Assembly: GCA_947441065.1 (NCBI GenBank)
Contig: CANESI010000001.1
Coordinates: 62,001-126,000, forward strand
Length of the DNA stretch: 64,000 bases
Direction of reading: 5' to 3'
Source of the DNA: Caulobacteraceae bacterium
Lineage (GTDB): Bacteria; Pseudomonadota; Alphaproteobacteria; Caulobacterales; Caulobacteraceae
Shown here: positions 41,530 through 50,856 of the stretch, in pieces
Layout: every line of letters starts with the position of its first letter
How positions within the stretch are numbered: the first letter of the stretch is position 1
Position numbers and translations under genes: made by a program
Notes under the pieces: generated by a model
What the model was told of the DNA's origin: nothing
Database searches by the model: none
Seen by the model: only the letters and a program-made list of their open reading frames with translations

Positions 41530-42929
41530 GAATAGCGGGCCTTAATCATGGCCAAGAGCGCGCGGATGGCCTGAGCCTCACCGCCGCTGGGAAAGCCAGG
41601 ACGGCTGCGCGGGTTCCAAGCATAGATGTCCAGATGGACCCAAGCCCCCTCGGGCGCGAACCTTTGCAGGAAGAGAGCCGCCGTGACCGATCCGGCCTGG
41701 GCCCAGCCGTCGGGATCATTCTTGATGTCGGCAATATCGCTATCCAAAGCGGGCCTATATCCATCCCATAGCGGCATACGCCACAGGGGATCGCCAGTTT
41801 GGTGCGCCGCATGGGCAATGTCTGCGGCAAGTTTATCATCGGGCGTATAGAAGGGGATCACCTGAGGCCCTAGCGCCACGCGGGCGGCACCGGTCAAGGT
41901 GGCCATGTCGATGGTCAGGGCAGGGCTCAGCTCGCAGGCGCGGGTCAAGGCATCGGCGAGGATCAGACGCCCCTCCGCATCCGTATTGCCGACCTCGATC
42001 GACAGGCCCTTGCGCGAGGCCAGCACATCGCCCGGTCTCATGGCATCGCCCGAGATCGCGTTTTCGACCACAGGCACCAGCACGCTCAAGCGCACTCTAA
42101 GCCCGAGGGCCATGATCATTTGGGCCAGCGCCAAGGCATGGGCTGCGCCGCCCATATCCTTCTTCATCAGCCTCATGCCCGCCGAGGGCTTCATATCGAG
42201 GCCGCCCGTATCAAACACCACACCCTTGCCGATGATGCAGATGTGGGGATGGTCCGCCACGCCCCACGCCATTTCGATCATGCGTGACGCGCGGGCAGGA
42301 TCGGCGGCGCGGCCAACAGCATGGACCGCCGGATAGTTTTGGCTCAGCAGCGCGTCGCCGGTAATGACGCTGATGGTGGCGCCAAAGCTCTTGGCCAGAT
42401 CGCGGGCGATGGCCTCGATCTCAACCGGGCCCATATTATTGGCGGGCGTATTGACCATGTCCTTGGCCAAGGTGCAGGCGTCGGCAATGACACGGGTCTC
42501 GGTCACATCGACACCCTCTGCCGCGATCAGCCGCGCCTTGGACCGCGCTTGGCCCGATTTGTAGCGCGTGAACCCATAGAGACCGAGCGACCAGGCCAAG
42601 GCAATGGCAGCAGGACTGTAGCCTGCGGGGGCCGAGGCGATCTGATATTGGCCCTCAGGAAGCTTCGCCGCTAAGCCGCGAAAGGCCATCGCGTCCAAAT
42701 GGCTGATGTCTTTTGGCGCTGTACCCAAGCCAAAGAGGACGCAGTCCATTTCACCGTTCGGCTGGGGCAGGATCAGGATCTCACCCGCTCGGCCCTTAAA
42801 TCCTGAAATATCTGCGAAACGGCGCGCCGCCGCTGGGCGCTGGTCCAAGAATCCAGCGAGGTCCGCCTCATACAGGGCATGGATGGGCAGAACGGCACCC
42901 TCTTGGGCCTTGGACAACAGGTCAGACAT
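41526..42929 (-). CDS. Leucyl aminopeptidase family (M17) protein
   Basis: A 467-residue M17 aminopeptidase. The metal and catalytic motifs are KGVVFDTGGLDMKPSAGMRL with MKKDMGGAAHAL after it, and NTDAEGRLILADALTRA, including the bicarbonate-site Arg. It releases N-terminal residues from peptides in the cytoplasm, probably as a hexamer. Pairing with the downstream NlpC/P60 peptidase (four-base overlap) is widespread in Alphaproteobacteria and suggests a shared role in peptide turnover. AAAGGT precedes the ATG. Confidence 0.93.
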   Translation of the reverse strand: MSDLLSKAQEGAVLPIHALYEADLAGFLDQRPAAARRFADISGFKGRAGEILILPQPNGEMDCVLFGLGTAPKDISHLDAMAFRGLAAKLPEGQYQIASAPAGYSPAAIALAWSLGLYGFTRYKSGQARSKARLIAAEGVDVTETRVIADACTLAKDMVNTPANNMGPVEIEAIARDLAKSFGATISVITGDALLSQNYPAVHAVGRAADPARASRMIEMAWGVADHPHICIIGKGVVFDTGGLDMKPSAGMRLMKKDMGGAAHALALAQMIMALGLRVRLSVLVPVVENAISGDAMRPGDVLASRKGLSIEVGNTDAEGRLILADALTRACELSPALTIDMATLTGAARVALGPQVIPFYTPDDKLAADIAHAAHQTGDPLWRMPLWDGYRPALDSDIADIKNDPDGWAQAGSVTAALFLQRFAPEGAWVHLDIYAWNPRSRPGFPSGGEAQAIRALLAMIKARYS

Positions 42930-43022
42930 GCAAGACCTTTACAGACAAAATCAACCGAAAAACCCGCTTGGGTTAACACTTAATTGAAAGCATCTAGAGA
43001 TAGTGATCGGAGCATTCGAAGG

Positions 43023-43871
43023 ATGTTACCTCTCATGTGTCCCACGCGCACCCCCCTCGCAAGCCCTAGGGCCCATCAGATCGCGGCAGCGGCCCTCTTT
43101 GCTGTGATCGTGGGGTCGGGTCTCAGCGTCCCGACCGTGGTTTGGGCCTCTGATCCGGCAGCTCCCGCCAAATCTATGCCGAAGGAGGCCTCGGCCAAGC
43201 CTAAGCCCAACAGCCGCGCGACGGCGAAAGATCGTCAACAGGCAGACCGGCTCGATCCCTTGGCCCGGGCGGGGTTCTGGGCGCAGCACTATAGTCTGGA
43301 TGAGACCGATCTTGAGGCAGGAACCCGTCTGGCGGCGGCTCTGCGCGGCCTTGGCCAATATGACGAGGCGGTAGAGACGGCCAAGCAGGTCTTGGTGTCT
43401 GATCCCAAGGCCTATGAGGCGCTGCTCGAATGTGCCCGGGCCTATGCGGCAGCAGGGCAGGGCTTCTATGCCATTGAACCGGCCCTCAAGGCCGTAAACC
43501 TCAAGCCCAGAGACTGGCGGCCCCTGTCCTTGCTTGGAGCGGCCTATGAGCAGGTTGGCCGCGATGCCGATGCCATTGGCGCCTATGTGCAGGCGCTCAA
43601 ACGGTCGAAAGACAATCCCGCCGTCCTGTCCAATCTGGCCCTCTATTATGCAGGCCGGGGCGACTATGGCCGCGCCGAGGGCCTGCTGCGCAAGGCGGTG
43701 AACCAGCCGGGAGCGACGGTGCAGATCCGCCAGAACCTCAGTCTGGTTCTGGGCTATCAAGGCAAGATCGGTGAGGCCGAAAAGATCCTGCGGGAAACCC
43801 TTCCCCCAGCCATGGCCGACAATAATCTGGCCTATCTGAAGGCGGCATCCAGCCTCACGCCTAGGACTTAA
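43023..43871 (+). CDS. TPR protein, TadD-like
   Basis: A protein of about 282 residues with an N-terminal export signal (AHQIAAAALFAVIVGSGL, likely cut at VWA-SD), then a Lys/Ala-rich linker, then tetratricopeptide repeats from about residue 95. Repeat starts are seen at LAAALRGLGQYDEAVETAKQ, ALLECARAYAAAGQGFYAIE, LSLLGAAYEQVGRDADAIGA and NLALYYAGRGDYGRAEGLLR. TadD proteins help pilus or secretin assembly. It faces tadC, with only seven bases between stops, so it belongs to the Tad locus but is on the other strand. Starts at 42984 (TTG), 43023 and 43035 are all possible. Confidence 0.82.
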   Translation: MLPLMCPTRTPLASPRAHQIAAAALFAVIVGSGLSVPTVVWASDPAAPAKSMPKEASAKPKPNSRATAKDRQQADRLDPLARAGFWAQHYSLDETDLEAGTRLAAALRGLGQYDEAVETAKQVLVSDPKAYEALLECARAYAAAGQGFYAIEPALKAVNLKPRDWRPLSLLGAAYEQVGRDADAIGAYVQALKRSKDNPAVLSNLALYYAGRGDYGRAEGLLRKAVNQPGATVQIRQNLSLVLGYQGKIGEAEKILRETLPPAMADNNLAYLKAASSLTPRT

Positions 43872-43878
43872 GGGGCCC

Positions 43879-44856
43879 CTATGGGTTACCCAACAGTTCC
43901 TGAACCTTGATGATCGCGGGTCCAAGGATCACCGTGAACAGGACCGGCAAGAAGAACAGGATCATCGGGACGGTCAGTTGTGCGGGCAGGGCGGCGGCCT
44001 TCTTCTCGGCAGCCGAAAGGCGCAGTTCGCGATTTTCCTTGGCCATGACCCGCAAGGCATTGCCCAGCGGCGTGCCATAGCGCTCGGCCTGGATCATGGC
44101 GGTTGCGACGGACTTGATGCCGGGATGGTTGACCCGCTTGGCCAGCCCCTCATAGGCCATGCGCCGTTCGGGCAGGAAGCTAAGTTCCGCCACCAGCAAG
44201 ATCAACTCTTCGGCCAGAGCAATGGAGGTGGGGCCGATCTCCTGACCGACCTTTTGCATGGCGACCTCGATGGACATTCCCGATTCCACACAGATCAGTA
44301 ACAGGTCTAAGGCGTCGGGCCAGGCCGCAACGATGGCGTCTCTGCGCTTGGTCGCGGCGTTGGTGATATAGAGGTTAGGCAGATAGAACCCGATGGTCAG
44401 CGATCCCAGACAGGCGCAGATCTTGGTCAGGGTCGGTAGGCCAAAGTCCTGAATGAAAAACAGATAGAAACTGACAAGGCCTGCCGAGATGAACGGCATG
44501 GAGAAGCGAAAGAAATAGAAGGTTGTCACCGGCCGAGGGCCGCGAAATCCCGCGCCCGCAAGATTTTCGATGACCTTCGGATCCTCCAGCAAGCGCCGCA
44601 ATTTGAGGGCGTCCACCACCCGTTTGAAGAATCCCTCGTCGGTGTGACGAAGCGCTGATCGGCTCGACTTGGCGAGGGCCTCGCGGCTCTGCCGGCGCAG
44701 ATCGTCGCGGTGGCGGGTGACCAGCTTCATGCGCTTTTCCAGCGTGCCGCGGCCAAAGAGCGGTGAGGCTAGGGTTAAGATCGTCGCGAAGGTCACGATG
44801 CCCACCAAAGCCGTGAGCAGGTTGTTGGGGTCCAGAACCGTCTCGGTAAAGCTCAT
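43879..44856 (-). CDS. tadC: Tad pilus inner-membrane protein TadC
   Basis: A 325-residue T2SSF-domain protein. N-terminal helix LTALVGIVTFATILTLASPL, a pair of helices around 120-160, the cytoplasmic T2SSF domain (LDLLLICVESGMSIEVAMQ, then TPLGNALRVMAKENRELRLS) and two C-terminal helices ending VILGPAIIKVQELLG. It forms the platform of the Flp pilus machine with TadB. It is the last gene of the minus-strand operon, eight bases after tadB. Confidence 0.92.
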   Translation of the reverse strand: MSFTETVLDPNNLLTALVGIVTFATILTLASPLFGRGTLEKRMKLVTRHRDDLRRQSREALAKSSRSALRHTDEGFFKRVVDALKLRRLLEDPKVIENLAGAGFRGPRPVTTFYFFRFSMPFISAGLVSFYLFFIQDFGLPTLTKICACLGSLTIGFYLPNLYITNAATKRRDAIVAAWPDALDLLLICVESGMSIEVAMQKVGQEIGPTSIALAEELILLVAELSFLPERRMAYEGLAKRVNHPGIKSVATAMIQAERYGTPLGNALRVMAKENRELRLSAAEKKAAALPAQLTVPMILFFLPVLFTVILGPAIIKVQELLGNP

Positions 44857-44864
44857 AACCGCCC

Positions 44865-45839
44865 CTAGATCTGGAAATTGATCATGCGGCGCATCACGAA
44901 AATACCCAGCGACATCCAGATGAGGCCGCCCAGCAACATCAGTTGGCCCTTGGGTACGGTGAACATCAAGGACATATAGGCCGGAGAGGTGACGCTGATC
45001 AGGATGATCACGGCGGGCGGCATGGACCCGATGATAAAGGCCGAAGCTGTCGCCTCCGATGACAGGGCCTTGATCTTTTCGCGCATCAGCTTGCGGGCGC
45101 GAAGAACGCTCGACAGGTTGCCCAGTGCCTCGCCCAGATTGCCCCCGGCCTTTTGCTGGATCGACAGGACGACGGTGAAGAAGCGAAGTTCCTGCGTGGG
45201 AATGCGCTCTGACATTTGCGCCAAGGCCATTTCGACCGTTCCGCCCAAGGTCATGGTCTCGACCAGCCGCCGAAATTCACCGGCCAAGGGCTCGGGACAT
45301 TCTTGACCGATGATCTTGAGGCAATCGTTCAAGGGCAGGCCTGAGCGAATGCCGCGCACAATGATATCGATGGCGTCGGGAAAGGCTTCGGTAAACTGTT
45401 TCAAACGCCGCTTGACGAGGTTGCCCAGCACCCATCTTGGCAACCCAAATCCTGCGGCAAAGCCAAGGCCGAGGGCTAAGACCAGCTTCACCTTGAGGCT
45501 TAAGGCCAACAGCAGGATGCCGAGCCCCACCGCTGCGCTTATGATGATGAAGGTATTCGGGGTGAGCTTGAGGCCAGCCTGCTGGATCTGCGCCTCGAGC
45601 GATTGGGCCGCCTTGACCTGTGCCTTGGTTTGTCCCCGAAGGGTCTTGAGCATCTGCCTGCGCCGTCCCTTGACCGGAGCGGTGCCCGCGCGGGCGCGCG
45701 CGGTGGCAGCGGCCATGGCGCTGGCCCGTTTGATTATCCGGCTGCTGGGCTTGCTGTTCCCCGCCAAGGCGAGCCCTAGGGCTCCAACCATCGTAAAGGC
45801 TAGGATCGATACCAAAAGGACGAGGGGCGTGCTGTCCAT
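44865..45839 (-). CDS. tadB: Tad pilus inner-membrane protein TadB
   Basis: A 324-residue T2SSF-domain platform protein. An N-terminal anchor (LVLLVSILAFTMVGALGLAL) and a basic linker (RARAGTAPVKGRRRQMLKTL) precede a helix pair and the T2SSF domain with PDAIDIIVRGIRSGLPLNDC and FFTVVLSIQQKAGGNLGEAL. Two closing helices follow (MPPAVIILISVTSPAYMSLM, and LMLLGGLIWMSLGIFVM). It should sit with TadC above the CpaF ATPase. It starts two bases after the cpaF stop. Confidence 0.93.
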   Translation of the reverse strand: MDSTPLVLLVSILAFTMVGALGLALAGNSKPSSRIIKRASAMAAATARARAGTAPVKGRRRQMLKTLRGQTKAQVKAAQSLEAQIQQAGLKLTPNTFIIISAAVGLGILLLALSLKVKLVLALGLGFAAGFGLPRWVLGNLVKRRLKQFTEAFPDAIDIIVRGIRSGLPLNDCLKIIGQECPEPLAGEFRRLVETMTLGGTVEMALAQMSERIPTQELRFFTVVLSIQQKAGGNLGEALGNLSSVLRARKLMREKIKALSSEATASAFIIGSMPPAVIILISVTSPAYMSLMFTVPKGQLMLLGGLIWMSLGIFVMRRMINFQI

Positions 45840-45841
45840 GG

Positions 45842-47392
45842 CTATTCCGAGGCGTCTAAGGCATCGGCGAGCTTACGCTCCAGCCCGTAATATTTGGCGC
45901 GGTCCCAAAAGCGCGGGCGGCCAATGCCGGTGGATCTGTGCCGACCGATCAGGCGCCCGTTCTCGTCCTCGCCGGTGATGTCGAAGACGAACAGGTCTTG
46001 GGTGATGATGACATCGCCCTCAAGGCCCACCACCTCGGTAATGTGGGTGATGCGGCGTGACCCATCGCGAAGGCGGGCGGCTTGAATGATAATGTCGACC
46101 GAGCCGACAATCATCTCGCGGATATTCTTTGACGGCAGGCCATAGCCGCCCATGGTGATCATCGATTCGAGGCGGCTGATGGCCTCGCGCGGCGAGTTGG
46201 CGTGCAAGGTCCCCATCGAGCCGTCATGGCCCGTATTCATGGCCTGCAGCAGGTCAAAGGCCTCAGGCCCCCGGACCTCGCCGACGATGATCCGCTCGGG
46301 CCTCATGCGCAGGCAGTTCTTGACCAGATCGCGCATGGTGATGGCCCCGCTGCCTTCCAGATTGGGCGGGCGGGTCTCTAGGCGCACCACATGGGGCTGC
46401 TGAAGCTGAAGTTCGGCTGCGTCCTCGCAGGTGACGATCCGCTCGGTCGGGTCGATGAAATAGGTCAGGCTGTTGAGCAAGGTCGTCTTGCCCGAGCCCG
46501 TTCCCCCCGAAATCAAGATATTGCATCGACAGGCGCTGATGACCTTGAGGACGCGCGCACCGTCCGGGCTGATCGATTTGAAATCGACCAGATTGCGCAT
46601 GGTCAGCTTGTCTTTCTTGAACTTTCGGATGGTGAGGGTGGGACCATCAATCGCCAGCGGCGGGGCAATGACATTGACGCGGCTGCCATCGGGGAGGCGG
46701 GCATCACAGATGGGCGAGCTCTCATCGACCCGGCGGCCAACCTGAGACACGATCCGCTGGCAAATATTCATCAGTTGGGCATTGTCGCGAAAGCGGATGG
46801 TGGTCAGTTGAACCTTCCCATTGACCTCGATGAAGACCCGGTTGGCCCCATTGACCATGATGTCGGCAATGTCGTCGCGCATCAGCAGGGGCTCGAGCGG
46901 GCCATAGCCCAGAACATCATTGATAATGTCCTGAACCAGCACGTCCTGCTCGGCAGAGGACAGGGTGACGTTCTTCAAGACCACCAGTTCCGCAACGATC
47001 TCGCGGATCTCGTCGGCGGCGACGGCTGCCGACATCTGGGCCAGTTCTGGCAGATCGATGGTGGTAATGAGGGTCGAAAAGATCAGCGACTTGGTGGCCT
47101 GATAATATTGCGACCGCTCAACGGCGGCAGGGTCCGCATGGGACAGGCTGTCGGTCGCCAAAGACGATTTGGCCGCCGATTGCGCCTTCAGCCTTTCGGT
47201 TGCGGCCCGCATCTTGGCGGCTGTCGCTTCAAGGGACGGAGGATTGATCAGTGCTGTTTTGGGCGAGGGGGACAGGGCCTGCCGAACCGAGCTGCTCGCC
47301 TGTTCCGAGGGCGGCGCTTCGCCGACCCGCGTGCCTGACCCGGCCGGGCTTGAGGGGCCGTCATCGGTGGAAAGGGGACGCTTACCAAACAT
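45842..47392 (-). CDS. cpaF: Tad pilus assembly ATPase CpaF/TadA
   Basis: A 516-residue secretion ATPase powering Flp pilus extension and possibly retraction. The N-terminal 90 residues are low-complexity. The core has [20 protein letters not shown], Walker [21 protein letters not shown], the Asp box [19 protein letters not shown], Walker [21 protein letters not shown] and the His box [20 protein letters not shown]. The family is hexameric and binds the inner-membrane platform. It follows cpaE with a nine-base gap. Confidence 0.95.
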   Translation of the reverse strand: MFGKRPLSTDDGPSSPAGSGTRVGEAPPSEQASSSVRQALSPSPKTALINPPSLEATAAKMRAATERLKAQSAAKSSLATDSLSHADPAAVERSQYYQATKSLIFSTLITTIDLPELAQMSAAVAADEIREIVAELVVLKNVTLSSAEQDVLVQDIINDVLGYGPLEPLLMRDDIADIMVNGANRVFIEVNGKVQLTTIRFRDNAQLMNICQRIVSQVGRRVDESSPICDARLPDGSRVNVIAPPLAIDGPTLTIRKFKKDKLTMRNLVDFKSISPDGARVLKVISACRCNILISGGTGSGKTTLLNSLTYFIDPTERIVTCEDAAELQLQQPHVVRLETRPPNLEGSGAITMRDLVKNCLRMRPERIIVGEVRGPEAFDLLQAMNTGHDGSMGTLHANSPREAISRLESMITMGGYGLPSKNIREMIVGSVDIIIQAARLRDGSRRITHITEVVGLEGDVIITQDLFVFDITGEDENGRLIGRHRSTGIGRPRFWDRAKYYGLERKLADALDASE

Positions 47393-47401
47393 TGACCGGA
47401 C

Positions 47402-48670
47402 CTATGACCGCTTGAACAGGCTGGAAAGAAGCGAGGGTTTTGCTGAATTCGGACCTTCCCGGCGACTGATCATCTGGGCGAGACGGTTCAGGCCCTCTGC
47501 GACCTTGGACTTGGGATTGATGGCATGGATCATCTGGCCATTATTGGCGGCCTGTCCAAATAGCTTGGGCTCCCACGGCAGGATCAAGGAAGGCGAAAGG
47601 CCAATGGCTTCACCAAACTCAGCCGGAGGTATCTCGGGCCGCCCGGTGACGCCCACCTGATTGAGCACGAGGCGCGGCGGTGGATCATTGGGCCTGGCCT
47701 GACGGATCAGGTCGATCAGAGCCTTGCTGTTGCGCAAGGCGGCCAGATCCGGCGTGGACACGATCACCACATCGTCGGCCGCGATGATCATTTGCCTGAC
47801 CCACGGCGACCACAGGTGCGGCAGGTCCCAGACCACGAAGGGCGCGCGGCGGCGGATCTTACCGGCCACTGCCAGATAGGCCTCCGGCGGATAGTCGAAG
47901 TCCCGCTCGAGGCTGGCTGGGGCTGAAAAGAGGCTGAGCCGTTCGGTGATCTGGACCAAGAACCGGTCGAGCAGGACGTCATCGACCCGGCCAGGCTGGC
48001 TCAAGGCATCGACAATGCCCTGGGTCGGGTCCTGATTGAAATCCAACCCCGATGTGCCAAAGGCCAGATCCAGATCGACCAGAACCGTGCTGGCCCTGAC
48101 CGATTCCGACAGGGCGTAGGCCACATTATGCGCGAGGATCGATGACCCAACCCCGCCCTTGGCCCCAACAAAGGCCACCATCCGGCCGATGAACGGGGCC
48201 TGTGGATCGGTGAACAGGTTAGCGATCGCCTCAATGACCTGGCCGATCTTGAGCGGCGCGACCAGATAGTCCGAAATGCCGCGCCGGATCAGTTCGCGAT
48301 AGAGGCCGATATCATTGGCGAGACCGATAACCATCACCTTGGTATTGGCGTCACAGACCTCCGCCAAGTGGTCGAGCTGGTCCAGCAGGGCCCGAGCCGC
48401 CTTGGTCCATTCGACGATGATCAACTGCGGCGTGGTTTCGCTGCGATAGAGATCGGTGGCCGCGCCAAGACCGCCGGGCAGGATACGCGACTGAACCTTG
48501 GCCATGCGGCGGTCGCTCAAGATGCGCTGGGCGAAGGCGGCCATGTCTGGTGTGTCGTGAAAAAGGTGGATGGCAATAGGGGGCACGTCCGCTCTCCCCC
48601 CAACATCGGTGGGGGGCTCGGCCCGGTCCAGATCAAACAGGGGGAGAGGGCTGTCGGTCACGGGCCCCAT
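47402..48670 (-). CDS. cpaE: Pilus assembly protein CpaE (TadZ-like ATPase)
   Basis: A 422-residue protein with an N-terminal receiver-like pseudo domain (about 30-150, with KVMVIGLANDIGLYRELIRR and GISDYLVAPLKIGQVIEAI) and a C-terminal MinD/ParA-like ATPase. The P-loop reads FVGAKGGVGSSILAHNVAYA; the usual Lys before Ser/Thr is replaced by Ser, as in other CpaE/TadZ proteins with deviant loops. It localises the pilus machine, in Caulobacter to a cell pole. It lies between cpaD and cpaF with short gaps. Confidence 0.92.
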   Translation of the reverse strand: MGPVTDSPLPLFDLDRAEPPTDVGGRADVPPIAIHLFHDTPDMAAFAQRILSDRRMAKVQSRILPGGLGAATDLYRSETTPQLIIVEWTKAARALLDQLDHLAEVCDANTKVMVIGLANDIGLYRELIRRGISDYLVAPLKIGQVIEAIANLFTDPQAPFIGRMVAFVGAKGGVGSSILAHNVAYALSESVRASTVLVDLDLAFGTSGLDFNQDPTQGIVDALSQPGRVDDVLLDRFLVQITERLSLFSAPASLERDFDYPPEAYLAVAGKIRRRAPFVVWDLPHLWSPWVRQMIIAADDVVIVSTPDLAALRNSKALIDLIRQARPNDPPPRLVLNQVGVTGRPEIPPAEFGEAIGLSPSLILPWEPKLFGQAANNGQMIHAINPKSKVAEGLNRLAQMISRREGPNSAKPSLLSSLFKRS

Positions 48671-48674
48671 GCGC

Positions 48675-49361
48675 CTACTGAACCGCCTTGGAAACGGCCC
48701 CAGAGGCCTGCGCGTCCTTGGCCGACGAGGTCACCGCCCCCTTGCGATAGAGGTCGATGACATAGAGTCGGCGGGCCGCATCGGCGGGGTCTTGCGCGCG
48801 CGGCGTGAGCAGGTCGTGGGGATTGACCACCTGCGCGGCCATATTGGCGTTCAGAGCACAGCCAAAATTGGAAGGCGGCTCATTGGAGGCGGAAATGGAA
48901 AGGTTGCCAGCCAGCGCTGCGCAGTCGACGCGCCGCACTGAAACATGGTCATAGCGCAGGCGAACCGGCGCTTCGACCGCTCCGCCTGCGTCATAGCCGA
49001 TCAGCTGCATCTGATGACGTCCCAGCCCGGCCATTTCTAGGGCCGATAGGGCCTGCGCACTGGTCTCATAGGCTCCCGGCACGCCGGTTGAGGCAGCCTC
49101 AACGGTGATGAGCCCGCCGCCATTGTCGCGCCACTGGGCAACGAAGGCGAAAATGGCCTGCTGCTGACGATCCGACAGTCCTGTCTCGTGTGGGGCGAGG
49201 AGCAGGGTCTGGGGACGGGTTTCGAGCTGGGGGGCAAATCGCTCGGACAGGGACGCCGATGCCGACGGCGTCTGGTCACCGGTCTGTGTCGCGCAGGCGC
49301 TCAGGCTCAGGCTGGCGATCAAGATTATGAAGCTGGAGAGGGCCTTAAGGGTCATGGTCAT
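48675..49361 (-). CDS. cpaD: CpaD family pilus biogenesis lipoprotein
   Basis: About 228 residues, with a lipobox LSACATQ after a hydrophobic signal (SSFIILIASLSLSAC). The mature part contains QQAIFAFVAQWRDNGGGLIT, YDHVSVRRVDCAALAGNLSI and NEPPSNFGCALNANMAAQV with DPADAARR near the end, which match CpaD. It is an outer-membrane lipoprotein thought to support the secretin. AGGAG precedes two in-frame ATGs at 49361 and 49355; either may be used. Confidence 0.9.
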   Translation of the reverse strand: MTMTLKALSSFIILIASLSLSACATQTGDQTPSASASLSERFAPQLETRPQTLLLAPHETGLSDRQQQAIFAFVAQWRDNGGGLITVEAASTGVPGAYETSAQALSALEMAGLGRHQMQLIGYDAGGAVEAPVRLRYDHVSVRRVDCAALAGNLSISASNEPPSNFGCALNANMAAQVVNPHDLLTPRAQDPADAARRLYVIDLYRKGAVTSSAKDAQASGAVSKAVQ

Positions 49362-49368
49362 CAGGCTC

Positions 49369-50856
49369 CTAATCCACCACATAGCCAAAGGGGCCGACAA
49401 AGGTTTGGCCCTCGGCTGGACCGCCCTTGGCCCCGGCTCCAGCCCGCGCGCGCTGAACCCGGTTCATCCGTCCTAAGAGATAGGCTTGAGCGTCGCTCGC
49501 GATCTGGATGCCGGCGTCGGGGGTTTGAAGCTGGTCGGGACGGGCGGCATCGACAATGTAGGGGGTGACGATCACCACCAGCTCGGTCTGGCCGCTGAGG
49601 AAATCGCGAGAGCGAAACAGGGGGCCGAGTACGGGCATGTTGCTCATGCCGGGGATCGAATCGATGGCTTGCCGGGTCTTTTCCTTGAGCAGGCCCGCAA
49701 TCATCAAGGACCCACCCGACGGAAGCTCAATGGAAGATTCAACACGATTGACCGTCAGGGCATTGATGGTGAGCCCCGTCGATCCTGCGCCAGAACTTAA
49801 AGTAAAGGCCCCGTCATTGCTCAGCTCCGACACTTCGGTCGAGAGTTTTAAGGCAATCCGGCCGCCGGACAGGACCATCGGCGTAAAGCCAAGGCCGACC
49901 CCATAGGGCTTAAACTCGACCGACACCTTGCCGGTGCTGTCCTGCCCGGTTGGAACCGGATATTCGCCCCCGGCCAGGAACTTGGCCGATTCTCCGGAGA
50001 CCGCGGTCAAGGTCGGCTCGGCCAGGGTGCGGATCAGACCGGCGCGCTCAAAGGCCTGAAGCTTGCTCTGCGCCTTGTTCCAGCCGGACTTTCCCGTGGG
50101 ATTGCTGCCGGTGACACTGTTAAAATCATAGCCGCCGGTCAGTCCCCCCTGCAGCGCGCCATTGACGCCCCAGCTGACAGCCTTGCCCAGCATATATTGC
50201 GGCTGGCCTGTCTGATTAATGACGGCGCTGAGATTGACGCCCAGTTGCTTGATGACGCTGCGCTGCATCTCGACGATGCGGACCTTCAGCATCACCTGAT
50301 CCTTACCCGCGATGGTCAGGAGGTTGACCACCTGCTCGGGCTTGCCGACAAACTTCTGCGCGATCTGCACGACCTGCCCGGCCTCAGCCAGGTTCGCGAC
50401 GGTGCCAGACAGAACGATATTGTCATTCAGGCCCTCGACCTTGACCTTGGCTCCGGGCAAGAGGCGCGCCAAGGTTTGGGTCAGGGCGGCGGTGTCGCGA
50501 TCCACCCGAATATCGAGGGTCAGGAGGCGTCGGCCCCCAGCGTCGGTGATCACCACATCGCTCTGACCGCTCTTGAGGCCCAAGACGTAGATGCGGCGCG
50601 GCGTGCGCAGGACGGCATCGACGGCGGCGGGATTGCTGATCAGCAGGTCCCGCGCCTCTTGGGAAAGCTCGATCAGCGCCGAGCGGCCTTGCGGCAGAGA
50701 CAGGCTCTTGGCGCGGGTCGTGGCCAGATCGACCTGCACCAGACCGGGCTGCGAGGCGGCGGTTTGGGTCAGCGTTGGCCCTGCCCACCCGGCTATGAGA
50801 AGGCCGAGGGATAGTGCTAAGGTGAGGGTGTTGAGCCTCTTAATCCTTGCCCTCAT
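49369..50856 (-). CDS. cpaC: Pilus secretin CpaC (RcpA)
   Basis: A 495-residue outer-membrane secretin through which the Flp pilus leaves. Signal peptide (LTLALSLGLLIAGWAGP), then a pilus N-domain (LSLPQGRSALIELSQEARDL, then NPAAVDAVLRTPRRIYVLG), a BON-like domain (KVKVEGLNDNIVLSGTVANL), and the secretin core with VEFKPYGVGLGFTPMVLSGG and SIELPSGGSLMIAGLLKEKT ending VPVLGPLFRSRDF-like as NMPVLGPLFRSRDFLSGQTE. Its ATG overlaps the cpaB stop by four bases. Confidence 0.94.
   Translation of the reverse strand: MRARIKRLNTLTLALSLGLLIAGWAGPTLTQTAASQPGLVQVDLATTRAKSLSLPQGRSALIELSQEARDLLISNPAAVDAVLRTPRRIYVLGLKSGQSDVVITDAGGRRLLTLDIRVDRDTAALTQTLARLLPGAKVKVEGLNDNIVLSGTVANLAEAGQVVQIAQKFVGKPEQVVNLLTIAGKDQVMLKVRIVEMQRSVIKQLGVNLSAVINQTGQPQYMLGKAVSWGVNGALQGGLTGGYDFNSVTGSNPTGKSGWNKAQSKLQAFERAGLIRTLAEPTLTAVSGESAKFLAGGEYPVPTGQDSTGKVSVEFKPYGVGLGFTPMVLSGGRIALKLSTEVSELSNDGAFTLSSGAGSTGLTINALTVNRVESSIELPSGGSLMIAGLLKEKTRQAIDSIPGMSNMPVLGPLFRSRDFLSGQTELVVIVTPYIVDAARPDQLQTPDAGIQIASDAQAYLLGRMNRVQRARAGAGAKGGPAEGQTFVGPFGYVVD

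Noticed and set aside
43026-43925. 299-residue minus-strand frame opposite the TPR gene
   Set aside because: The plus frame has a signal peptide and TPR repeats; the minus frame has neither and would overlap tadC.
46391-47338. 315-residue plus-strand frame opposite cpaF
   Set aside because: Antisense shadow of a clear ATPase gene with no domain; composition is dominated by Gly, Asp, Gln and Arg.
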